From Paraburkholderia phenazinium (GTDB taxonomy: Bacteria > Pseudomonadota > Gammaproteobacteria > Burkholderiales > Burkholderiaceae): a DNA stretch of 64,000 bases. The position numbers were made by a program, and so were the translations under genes. The DNA lies in contig NZ_FSRM01000001.1 in NCBI RefSeq assembly GCF_900141745.1, positions 1,488,001 through 1,552,000 on the forward strand. The letters are read 5' to 3'. Shown in pieces: positions 48,921-56,834 of the stretch (positions are counted from its first letter, which is position 1; each line of letters begins with the position of its first letter). Below the pieces are notes generated by a model. The model ran no database searches, was not told where the DNA came from, and worked only from the letters and a program-made list of their open reading frames with translations.

Positions 48921-49229
48921 ATGAACAGGAATCTTCGTTTGCTGGTCGCTCAGATTGTGCTCGTTGCCGCGGGCGCAGCGGCTGTCGGTTCGGCATCCGC
49001 ACAGGTCGTTGTGGTGGCGCCGTCGGCTCCGCCGCCCGTGCGTTATGAAGCCGTGCCTGCGCCGCGCCATGGCTTCGTATGGGATCAGGGTCACTGGCGT
49101 TGGGACCACGGCCGCTACGTGTGGGTGCCGGGCCACTGGCAGCCCGAGCGCGTCGGCTATCACTGGGTGCCTGGCCACTGGGTCGCCCATGGTCCGAACT
49201 ACCGCTGGGTTGAAGGCCACTGGGGCTAA
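48921..49229 (+). CDS. YXWGXW-repeat exported protein
   Basis: A 102-residue protein with a signal peptide (to about residue 28, ASAQ) followed by repeated aromatic units: WDQGHWRWDHGRYVWVPGHW, then YHWVPGHWVAHGPNYRWVEGHW, each with the spacing W-x-x-GHW. Such proteins are widespread in proteobacterial envelopes, often near the outer membrane; function unknown. An AAGAGGGG site precedes the ATG. Confidence 0.8.
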   Translation: MNRNLRLLVAQIVLVAAGAAAVGSASAQVVVVAPSAPPPVRYEAVPAPRHGFVWDQGHWRWDHGRYVWVPGHWQPERVGYHWVPGHWVAHGPNYRWVEGHWG

Positions 49230-49310
49230 GCTTTTGGCAGCGGCGCGTTGCGGTTGCGACGCGCCGGCGCTTTCCGGCACAGCGTGAGCGCCGCCTGAGC
49301 CAGGCTCGAC

Positions 49311-50708
49311 CTAGCGCGGCGGCGCGTCGGCCTCATCAGCCGTGTTTGCCTCGGGCTCCTCGTCGATGAGCGCCTCGGGCACTTCCGGTACCGGCACAGG
49401 CGCGGGTTGCGGCAAAGGCGCCATATAGCGCTGCGATAACGCTTCATACAGGGGCGGCGCAAAGAGACGCGATACGCGACTCGCGATCAGCGCCGTCGCC
49501 ATCAGCGAGATCACGAGGGCGTGGCCGTTGATCATTTCCATCACGATCACGAACGACGTAATCGGCGCCTGGGTGACGGCGGCCAGGTAGCCCACCATGG
49601 CGAGCGCGATCAGCATCTGCAGTTGCATGCTGCCGAACACCATATGCAGCAGATTGCCGAAGCCTGCACCGATCGACAGCGACGGCGCGAAGATGCCGCC
49701 TGGAATACCCGGCAGATACGAGCCGACCATCGAGATGAGCTTCAGAAACGGATAGAACACCGACAGATGCTCGCTGCCGTCGAGCAGACCACGCGCCTCC
49801 GCGTAGCCGCTGCCGAAGGTCAAGCCGCCCGAGATCAAACCGACAACAGCGATCACCAGCCCACACAGCGCGGCGAAGAGAACCGGCCGCTCGCTATGGA
49901 GCTTGCGCAGCGGCGCGGGAATCCAGCGCGCCGTGTTGAGCAGCAGCCAGCAGAAGAAGCCGCCGGCGATACCGGTGACGACAGCCGTAAGCACCACAGC
50001 CACGGCGAGCAGATCCGGGAAATGCGTACCAATCTGGATCGTGCCGAAATAGGTGTAGTTGCCGTTCAGCCCAAGCGCGATCACACCGGCGATGATGATG
50101 GCCGTAATCAGCACACCGCTTGCGCGCGCCTCGAAGCTGCGGGTGAGTTCCTCGATGGCGAACACGATCCCTGCCAGCGGCGTGTTAAATGCTGCGGACA
50201 AGCCCGCCGCTGCGCCGGCCAGCACGAGCTGCCGCTCGATCAGCGCGTTCGAGCGCGGGTAGAAGCGGCGCAGGTTGAACATCAGCGCGGCGCCCACCTG
50301 GACCGTCGGTCCTTCGCGACCAATCGTAAAGCCACCGAGGATAGCGAGGAACGACACGGCGATCTTGCCGAACAGGATCCGGAACGACAGCAGCCGCGAG
50401 CCATATTCAGAGGGTTTGGCGTGCAGTGTGGCAATGACTTGCGGAATGCCGCTGCCCTCCGCGCCGCGAAAGAATGTGCGCGTGAGCCATACGCACAAGG
50501 CTGAAATCGCGGGAGTCACAATCAGCGGCAGCCACACATGCCGGTGTTGCATGGCGCTGAACTGGTCGAAGCCGAAGTTGATGAGGCGGGCGTAGAACAC
50601 CGCGATCAGACCGACGGCGATGGCGCCGAGCCAGAACACACCGTATTGGCGCCACAGGCGGCGCGTGCGCCGGATGACGTTGGAGGGAAGAGGTGGGAAT
50701 GCCCGCAT
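49311..50708 (-). CDS. ClC-family chloride channel/transporter
   Basis: A 465-residue inner-membrane protein with the ClC selectivity motifs GSGIPQV (about 97-103) and GREGPTVQVGA (about 128-138), plus GIPGGIFAPSLSIGAGFG (about 340). No CBS domains follow; the tail is Pro/Glu/Ala-rich. The residue after GR is Glu in the external-gate position, typical of Cl-/H+ exchange. It stands alone, divergent from waaC. Confidence 0.9.
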   Translation of the reverse strand: MRAFPPLPSNVIRRTRRLWRQYGVFWLGAIAVGLIAVFYARLINFGFDQFSAMQHRHVWLPLIVTPAISALCVWLTRTFFRGAEGSGIPQVIATLHAKPSEYGSRLLSFRILFGKIAVSFLAILGGFTIGREGPTVQVGAALMFNLRRFYPRSNALIERQLVLAGAAAGLSAAFNTPLAGIVFAIEELTRSFEARASGVLITAIIIAGVIALGLNGNYTYFGTIQIGTHFPDLLAVAVVLTAVVTGIAGGFFCWLLLNTARWIPAPLRKLHSERPVLFAALCGLVIAVVGLISGGLTFGSGYAEARGLLDGSEHLSVFYPFLKLISMVGSYLPGIPGGIFAPSLSIGAGFGNLLHMVFGSMQLQMLIALAMVGYLAAVTQAPITSFVIVMEMINGHALVISLMATALIASRVSRLFAPPLYEALSQRYMAPLPQPAPVPVPEVPEALIDEEPEANTADEADAPPR

Positions 50709-50935
50709 TAGATGAGCGCTCAGGCAAAGCGTGAATTATACCGATCGATCACCTCGCGCGACCGTGAAAGGATATTGAAATAATTGCGACGGATAGTGCC
50801 CGAGAGCGCTGCTGCGTGCCATTTCGAGATGTACCTTTGGCTGGCCGCGCTCCGCACAGCGCGCCGCCTCGCGTATGTGACGAAAACGCGGTCGGCTATA
50901 ATAAGCGCCGCGATCGATACTGTGACGGGCTACTA

Positions 50936-51943
50936 ATGAAGCGAATTCTTATCGTCAAGGTGACTTCCCTGGGCGATATTGTCGAAGCCCTTCCGGTTAT
51001 TGCCGACATCAAGCGAGCATTTCCGGGGGTGCAGGTGGACTGGGCGGCGGACGAAGCGTTTGCCGAAGTGGTCCACTGGAGCCAGCGTGTGGACCGCGTC
51101 CTGTGCGCACCGCTGCGCCGCTTCAAGAAGGCGCGCCGCTGGTCGGACCTCAAGGCTATCGGCGCCTCCATCGGCGAGCTTCGCGCTTACCGCTACGATT
51201 GCATCATCGATATCCAGGGCGTCTACAAGACCGCCATCATCGCCTTTCTCGCGCGTTCGTCGCGCCGTGTCGGCTACCGCAACAAGGACCTCGGCGAGGT
51301 GGGCGCATCGTTCGCCTATACGGCACGGTTCGGCCCTCGTCCGCCCGTCAGCGCCTGGGAAGGCATGCGTATCAGCGCGGGTGAGGCCCTCGGCTACCAG
51401 CCCGAAGGCGAGCCTGTCTTCGATCTGAAATTACCCGAAACCGGTACCACACCGTTCGAGGCAGGTGACGCACCTGTCGCGGCGCTGTTCCATGCCACCT
51501 CCAAAGACGACAAGAAATGGCCGGTCGAGCATTGGGGCGAGGTAGGACGCGAACTGACGCGGCGCGGGTTTCGCATCGTGCTGCCGTGGGGTTCGCCGCG
51601 CGAGCGTGAGGAAGCCGAAGCAATCGCCGAAGAAGTGCCGGGCGCGACCGTGTTGCCGCAGATGAGCGTCACCGAGATCGCCCGGATGATCGACGCGTGT
51701 TCTCTTGTGGTCGGTACGGATACCGGCTTTGTCCACGTCGCTCACGCGCTGCAAAAGCGCACGGTGATGATCTTTGTCGCGACCTCGCGCGACCATTTCG
51801 GTATCGAAGCGCCGTATCGCTCGATCTCGATCGGCGATGGCCTGTCGGTGCCGCCCGTCAGCGAAGCGATCCAGGCGATCGACTACGTGCATGGCGAACC
51901 GCGTCCCACTGGCGCGCAAGCGCATTCCGCCACCGCTGTCTGA
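50936..51943 (+). CDS. waaC: Lipopolysaccharide heptosyltransferase I
   Basis: A 335-residue GT9 enzyme that adds the first L-glycero-D-manno-heptose to Kdo2-lipid A on the cytoplasmic face of the inner membrane. It begins MKRILIVKVTSLGDIVEALPV, the standard GT9 start with catalytic Asp, and later has FHATSKDDKKWPVEHWGEVG and VVGTDTGFVHVAHALQKRTV (ADP-heptose site). The ATG at 50936 fits the family start. No other core-oligosaccharide genes are adjacent. Confidence 0.92.
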   Translation: MKRILIVKVTSLGDIVEALPVIADIKRAFPGVQVDWAADEAFAEVVHWSQRVDRVLCAPLRRFKKARRWSDLKAIGASIGELRAYRYDCIIDIQGVYKTAIIAFLARSSRRVGYRNKDLGEVGASFAYTARFGPRPPVSAWEGMRISAGEALGYQPEGEPVFDLKLPETGTTPFEAGDAPVAALFHATSKDDKKWPVEHWGEVGRELTRRGFRIVLPWGSPREREEAEAIAEEVPGATVLPQMSVTEIARMIDACSLVVGTDTGFVHVAHALQKRTVMIFVATSRDHFGIEAPYRSISIGDGLSVPPVSEAIQAIDYVHGEPRPTGAQAHSATAV

Positions 51944-52522
51944 TCGTCCGCAGGCAGCCGCCCCGCTGCCGCTCCAATGCGCGTGCCATAGCAGGCACTC
52001 TTTCCTCGCCCAAGAAAAAAGGCGTGACGCACAGTCCGCCCAATCGAATGGACGCTGCCGCGGCACGCCTCTAAAAGCGCCCGCGTCGGGGAACGACGGG
52101 CGGAGAGGATCCTACATGAACACAACAGGACTGCACCCTTAAAGACTACGCCCGGTGCGTCGAGTTCAATCACCTTTGCGCGATGTGGCTGCGCGTTGCA
52201 GACGCAAGCCGATGCAACTGCCACTCGGCTGGCACCCATTTCCCGCATTACACGGCTGTTAAAAGTGTCGCATTTGGTAGTTCGCCGACGCGCAGCTTAC
52301 GCGTTCCATGCATCCACCGAGTTCACACAGAGTGCCTGAATGCAGGCCACACCTCAATGGGTCCTGCTCCGCGCCCTGTATTGAAGCCGCCGCGGGTCGC
52401 GAAACCTGTAACGCAACCCTCATCATCGCTTACAAAATGCAACGCCCGCGCACCTGCGCTTCGTGTCCAATCAATCTCATTCGAGGCGAACTCGAATACC
52501 ACCGAAACGAAGGGAGAACGAC
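51944..52522. other. Gene-free stretch after waaC
   Basis: Nearly 580 bases in which I can support no gene: open frames here have poor starts and no recognisable product. It must hold the promoter for the small lipoprotein at 52523. Confidence 0.35.
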
Positions 52523-52654
52523 GTGAAACGCTTGACGCTGACTTTGATTGCCGGTGCGCTGCTGGCAGCTGCACTGGGAGGCTGTGTGATCGCACCGGCG
52601 CCGGGTTATTACGGCGGCGGCTACTACCACCACGACCACGGGTACTACAACTGA
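52523..52654 (+). CDS. Tiny Tyr/Gly/His-rich lipoprotein
   Basis: A 43-residue lipoprotein starting at GTG 52523 behind an AGGGAGAACG ribosome site. The lipobox is AALGGC (Cys at 20), and the mature part is only about 24 residues, GYYGGGYYHHDHGYYN at the end. Similar minute lipoproteins are common in Burkholderia; function unknown. A related one lies at 60743-60943. Confidence 0.7.
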   Translation: MKRLTLTLIAGALLAAALGGCVIAPAPGYYGGGYYHHDHGYYN

Positions 52655-52802
52655 TAAGCAGGGAAGTCGCGCATACGTTGTGTGCCGCGACATGGGAGGC
52701 GAGGGCTGTAAAGCCGGCAGCGGGCAGAACCGTCGCATGGCCGGAACGCACCGGGCATGCGACGGTCGCCTGCATGGCGTTTAGCCAGATCCTCCCAGAG
52801 GA

Positions 52803-52982
52803 TCAGCTAAGCATCATCTCGAACGCGACCACCGCGACGATGGCCGCCGCATTGGCAGCGAGCGCTTCTAGCACAATGGCTTTCCAGCTCGAAGGGCGGA
52901 AGCGAATGGCCAGCAGCAGCGAGCACAGCAGTGCCAGCGCGATGATCATCACGACGTCTGAGTTCTGGAGATACAGCCTCAT
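52803..52982 (-). CDS. Small membrane protein
   Basis: A 59-residue protein starting MRLYLQNSD with two hydrophobic helices (about 10-27 and 36-55). ATG 52982 follows a very strong AGGAGG site seven bases upstream, which argues that it is real. No motif; function unknown. Confidence 0.65.
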   Translation of the reverse strand: MRLYLQNSDVVMIIALALLCSLLLAIRFRPSSWKAIVLEALAANAAAIVAVVAFEMMLS

Positions 52983-53100
52983 GGTTGCCTCCTGGCTCAC
53001 TGGGGATCTGGCTCGAGTATAAGCACGTCAAAAAGACGTGCAAGAGGGAAACCCACCAGGTGAGACCAGGGGCTGAAGCGGCGCGACGTTAAGAGCGCGC

Positions 53101-54408
53101 TTACATCAGTTGGGCATCGCGTGTTTCGCGCATACACAGCACACCGAACAGACTGACCGCGGCGGCAATCGATACGTAAGCGCCGACCCACGTCAGACCG
53201 CCATGCGCCGCGAGCACCTGAGCGATGTACGGCGCCACCGATGCGCCGAGAATCCCGCCCAGGTTATACGACACGCCTGCACCGGTATAGCGCACGTTGG
53301 TTGGAAACAGTTCCGGCAGCAGCGCGCCCATCGGGGCGAAAGTCACGCCCATCAGGAACAGCTCGATCACGAGGAACAGCAGCACGAGCGGCATCGAGCC
53401 GCTACCGAGCAGCGGCGCCATCGTGAAGCCGGAGAGGATGGCTGCGATGATGCCAACGATCAGCACCGGTTTGCGCCCGTAGCGATCGCTGGCCCATGCG
53501 GACAGCGGCGTGGCGAGCGCCATGAACAGCACGGCGACGCACAGCAGGCCGAGGAAGCTCTGACGCGGAATATGCAGTACAGATACACCGTACGACAGCG
53601 AAAACGTCGTCGCGTTGTAGAACAGCGTATAGCAGACCACCATCGCCAGAGCGCCGAGCAGCGTTGGCCGCCAGTAGCTCGAGCACAGTGTTGCGATTGG
53701 CACGCGCACGCGTTCCTGACGCTCGATGGCGGCGCGAAACGCCGGCGTCTCGGTAATCTTCAGGCGTACGTACAGGCCGAGCGCAACCAGCACGGCGCTG
53801 ACGATGAACGGCACGCGCCAGCCCCAGCTACGGAACTGCTCGTCCGAGAGCGATAGCGCGAGGCCGAAGAACAGGCCATTGGATGCCAGAAAACCGATCG
53901 ACGGTCCGAGCTGCGGAAACATGCCGAACCAGCCACGCTTGCCGGCGGGGGCGTTTTCGGTGGCAAGCAGCGCTGCGCCGCCCCATTCGCCACCCAGGCC
54001 GATCCCCTGGCCGAAGCGCAGGACGCACAGAAGGATCGGCGCGAGGCTGCCGATCGAGTCGTAGCCGGGTACGAAACCGATCAGCGTGGTCGAGAGGCCC
54101 ATCACCAGCAACGAAGCGACGAGGGTCGATTTGCGGCCGATGCGGTCGCCAAAGTGACCAAACAGAAACGAGCCGATCGGCCGCGCGACGAACGCGATGC
54201 CGAACGTAACGAACGCCGACAGCGCCTGCGCAGTCGCTGAGCCATGCGGGAAGAACACTGGGCCGATGACAAGCGCGGCGGCTGTCGCGTAGACGTAGAA
54301 GTCGTAGAACTCGATCGCTGTGCCGATGAAGCTGGCGAAGATGATCCGCGAACTGCTGGTTTGACCGGCGTCGTCGGGGTTGGCCGCTGAAATCGGCGAA
54401 GTGGACAT
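53101..54408 (-). CDS. MFS transporter, metabolite:H+ symporter (MHS) type
   Basis: A 435-residue inner-membrane transporter with twelve hydrophobic segments. It begins RIIFASFIGTAIEFYDFYVY, the MHS/ShiA/ProP-family first helix, and has motif A as HFGDRIGRKSTL (about 87-98) and GQGIGLGGEWGGAALLATEN (about 130-149). Likely substrates are organic acids or osmolytes such as shikimate or dicarboxylates; not decidable here. An AGGAGAACC site precedes the ATG. Confidence 0.88.
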   Translation of the reverse strand: MSTSPISAANPDDAGQTSSSRIIFASFIGTAIEFYDFYVYATAAALVIGPVFFPHGSATAQALSAFVTFGIAFVARPIGSFLFGHFGDRIGRKSTLVASLLVMGLSTTLIGFVPGYDSIGSLAPILLCVLRFGQGIGLGGEWGGAALLATENAPAGKRGWFGMFPQLGPSIGFLASNGLFFGLALSLSDEQFRSWGWRVPFIVSAVLVALGLYVRLKITETPAFRAAIERQERVRVPIATLCSSYWRPTLLGALAMVVCYTLFYNATTFSLSYGVSVLHIPRQSFLGLLCVAVLFMALATPLSAWASDRYGRKPVLIVGIIAAILSGFTMAPLLGSGSMPLVLLFLVIELFLMGVTFAPMGALLPELFPTNVRYTGAGVSYNLGGILGASVAPYIAQVLAAHGGLTWVGAYVSIAAAVSLFGVLCMRETRDAQLM

Positions 54409-54673
54409 TCCAAGGTTCTCCTGTGTCGTGACGCAGCGTGGCGCGCCTCGCGGGCGGCGCGCATACGGCGTCTTTTGTTTGGATTAGTATGCTCCGCGGC
54501 CAGACGGCCTGCACCGGCGTAGGCAGCCGGCTGGAGCAATGCAAGGCGCGCGGGTGGCGCGGCAACGCGAGGGGCGGGACGGCTGGTGCCGGCGGGTGAG
54601 CGGGCAGCATCGACGATCACGCCCGTGCCGGAAGGCTCCGGCGAGGGATCGCGAAATTATAGCGTGCGGCCCG

Positions 54674-55198
54674 TCAGTCGATGGTCTGCGCTTGTGGCGA
54701 GGCGAACTCGCGGAGCTGGAACTTGCCGTTGTCGTTGAATAGCCAGTCTTCGAACAGCTCGACCTGGCCGCGTGTATTGAGCAGTCTGGCAGGCGGCTGC
54801 GGCAACGGCGCAGCACGGCGCAGTGTCGCGAGTGCGGTGCTTTCCGCTTCGTCGTCGCCGTTGGTGCGATAGACGGCTGACTGGATCACCTGACCGTCGC
54901 GGTCGACGGTGAACGAGACTACCACCAGCGAGCGCAGCATCGGCTGCAACGTACCTTGCAACACGTAAGACGGATTGCGATCGAGGATGCGCCGAGCGAC
55001 CGCGACGCGGTATTGATCGAGCGTTGCGCTGTTTACGGCAGCGGGCGGAGTAATGAGCAGCGGCCGGTCAGACGGCGTGAAAGTGCAGCCGGCCGCCATG
55101 AGGGCCATGACGAGTGCGAAACCTGCGCCGCGTGCGAGCGGGGACCACGAACGGCGATGCGAAGCCGGGCAACGAAGGTGGCGTGTGCGGGTGAGCAT
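54674..55198 (-). CDS. Putative lipoprotein with TonB-C-like domain
   Basis: A 174-residue protein with an N-terminal hydrophobic segment and lipobox (MALMAAGC, Cys about 38), then LDQYRVAVARRILDRNPSYV and SLVVVSFTVDRDGQVIQSAVYR...ALATLRRAAPLPQPP, the pattern of a TonB C-terminal domain. No TonB-like Pro-rich periplasmic arm is present, so it is not a full energy transducer. Start taken at ATG 55198; a shorter start near MALMAAGC is possible. Confidence 0.7.
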   Translation of the reverse strand: MLTRTRHLRCPASHRRSWSPLARGAGFALVMALMAAGCTFTPSDRPLLITPPAAVNSATLDQYRVAVARRILDRNPSYVLQGTLQPMLRSLVVVSFTVDRDGQVIQSAVYRTNGDDEAESTALATLRRAAPLPQPPARLLNTRGQVELFEDWLFNDNGKFQLREFASPQAQTID

Positions 55199-55425
55199 CC
55201 AGGCTCCGTTCGATGTCAGGACGTAGTTTCATCCTAGTCAAATCCCGCCAGGTTTCAATTCGAGTTGGCCCTGATTTGGCATGGAAAGAATGGCCATTCA
55301 TGCGGCACGTTCATTCCCAGGCAGATGTAACTGCGTAACCTCTCGAAACAAGGCCGTAGCCAAACTGTTGGCGTAGCTCACTAGGATGTCGACATCGCCC
55401 ATGCGTTTTACGAAGGAGAGGTCCG

Positions 55426-55635
55426 ATGTTGAGCCATCACGAACTTGCGACGCTCATGTTGTTCCGGGATACCGGGCGGCATCTGGAAGAGTTTGATCCG
55501 GACGTTCTTGCGCTGCGTCGCTATGAGCTGGTCGAAGTGCGCTCGCACGACCGCCATGGCTCGACGCTGCAATTGACCCGGCGTGGTCGCGAATTGTTGC
55601 AGCGTCTGCATCTGGACGGCGGCCGGCTGCAATAA
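55426..55635 (+). CDS. Small winged-helix-like protein of unknown function
   Basis: A 69-residue cytoplasmic protein starting behind a strong AAGGAGAG site. The pattern HELATLMLFRDTG...LALRRYELVEVR...TLQLTRRGRELLQRL resembles a minimal winged helix of the MarR or DUF kind, but no family is certain. It stands alone between divergent neighbours. Confidence 0.6.
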   Translation: MLSHHELATLMLFRDTGRHLEEFDPDVLALRRYELVEVRSHDRHGSTLQLTRRGRELLQRLHLDGGRLQ

Positions 55636-55825
55636 AGCGTTGAAAACGCCCTGCAGCCGGATCGCCCCGTCCGTCCCTGCTAAAATTCATGACAGCAACA
55701 TTGCAGTGTAACGAGCGGAAAAAATTCTTTGCTCTGAAGTAATTGTATTGCGGGTTAGAGTGGAATAGCGTTCAGTAGTACTGTGAGACACCATATCGGT
55801 GCCGGTTTACGTCGTGGAGATTGTT

Positions 55826-56170
55826 GTGAAAAGCTTGAAAATTTTGCTCGGCTTGTCCGCTGCTGCAATGGTTTGTGCGAGCGGCGTAGCCCATGCAGCA
55901 CACGTAGGGGTGTTCATTGGGGGCGGCGGCTACTACTACCCGTGGGGCGTGCCGTATTACTATCCGTATCCGCCGGCGGTTGCCGTGCCGGTGCCGGTAC
56001 CCGTGCAGCCGCAGGAGTATGTGGAGCAGGGCCAGACTTCTGCAGCCCCGGCGGCGTCCGGGCAACCGGGTGGCACCTGGTACTACTGTGACGACACGAG
56101 GAGCTATTACCCGTATGTGAAGTCATGCTCATCGGGTTGGCGCCCCGTGCCGGCGCAGCAGTCGCAGTAG
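55826..56170 (+). CDS. Tyr/Pro-rich exported protein
   Basis: A 114-residue protein started at GTG 55826 behind GTGGAGA. A signal peptide (VKSLKILLGLSAAAMVCASGVAHA) precedes a low-complexity aromatic part (GGGGYYYPWGVPYYYPYPP) and a Pro/Val linker. It ends in WYYCDDTRSYYPYVKSCSSGW with two Cys that could form a disulfide, a small motif seen in Burkholderia envelope proteins. Function unknown. It is followed by a lipoprotein 38 bp downstream. Confidence 0.75.
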   Translation: MKSLKILLGLSAAAMVCASGVAHAAHVGVFIGGGGYYYPWGVPYYYPYPPAVAVPVPVPVQPQEYVEQGQTSAAPAASGQPGGTWYYCDDTRSYYPYVKSCSSGWRPVPAQQSQ

Positions 56171-56208
56171 CCTGCAAACCAAAAACGCATTACCGCAAAG
56201 AGAAGGAA

Positions 56209-56736
56209 ATGAAATATTCAAGGCTTGCTCTTATCGCTTCACTGAGCTTTCTAGGCGCGTGTTCGGTCATGCCTGCTGGTCCTAGCGTCATGGCGCTGCC
56301 GGGCACCGGTAAAACTTTCGACCAGTTCCGCGTTGACGACAACTCGTGCCGTCAGTTTGCTTTCCAGCAGGTGGGCGGGGTTTCGACCAACCAGGCTGCG
56401 ACCAACAGCGCGGTGGGTAGCGCGGTGGTCGGCACGGCGCTCGGCGCCGCCGCCGGTGCAGCTTTCAACGGTGGCAGCGGCGCAGCAGTCGGCGCAGGTG
56501 CCGGTCTGCTGGCAGGCTCGCTGTTCGGTGCCGGCGCGTCTCAGAATTCGGCTTACGATGTCCAGCGCCGCTACGACTACGCGTATCTGCAATGCATGTA
56601 TGCGAACGGCAACCGGATTCCGGTGCAGGGCCGCATGCGCACCATGGAGTCGAACGGAGGCGGTGGTGGGTATGTGACCACCACCCCGCCGCCGCCGCCG
56701 GGTTCGCCGCCTCCGCCGCCGCCTGGCGCGTATTGA
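56209..56736 (+). CDS. Glycine-zipper lipoprotein with Pro-rich tail
   Basis: A 175-residue lipoprotein (lipobox FLGAC, Cys about 18). A glycine-zipper region lies near residues 68-110 (GSAVVGTALGAAAGAAF, GAGAGLLAGSLFGAG), followed by YDVQRRYDYAYLQCMYANGN, a motif of the YMGG/Gly-zipper family, and a PPPPPGSPPPPPPGAY tail. It is probably an outer-membrane-associated structural lipoprotein. An AGAAGGAA site precedes the ATG and a strong terminator follows. Confidence 0.78.
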   Translation: MKYSRLALIASLSFLGACSVMPAGPSVMALPGTGKTFDQFRVDDNSCRQFAFQQVGGVSTNQAATNSAVGSAVVGTALGAAAGAAFNGGSGAAVGAGAGLLAGSLFGAGASQNSAYDVQRRYDYAYLQCMYANGNRIPVQGRMRTMESNGGGGGYVTTTPPPPPGSPPPPPPGAY

Positions 56737-56758
56737 GCGGAACGATTGGCTTCACCTG

Positions 56759-56797
56759 AACATGGCTGCCGTTTTTAACGGCAGCCATGTTGTTTTT
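56759..56797. terminator. Terminator between convergent lipoprotein and RND genes
   Basis: ACATGGCTGCCGT pairs with ACGGCAGCCATGT (13 bp) around TTTTTA, followed by TGTTTTT. It lies 22 bp after the lipoprotein stop and about 40 bp beyond the RND permease stop on the other strand. Confidence 0.85.
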
Positions 56798-56834
56798 GGG
56801 TCGGCGGTTTTCACGCACAGGTCAGGCGGCCAAC

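Noticed and set aside
55640..55825. Possible extra small gene before the Tyr/Pro-rich protein
   Set aside because: Only short frames without start signals; more likely the promoter of the gene at 55826.
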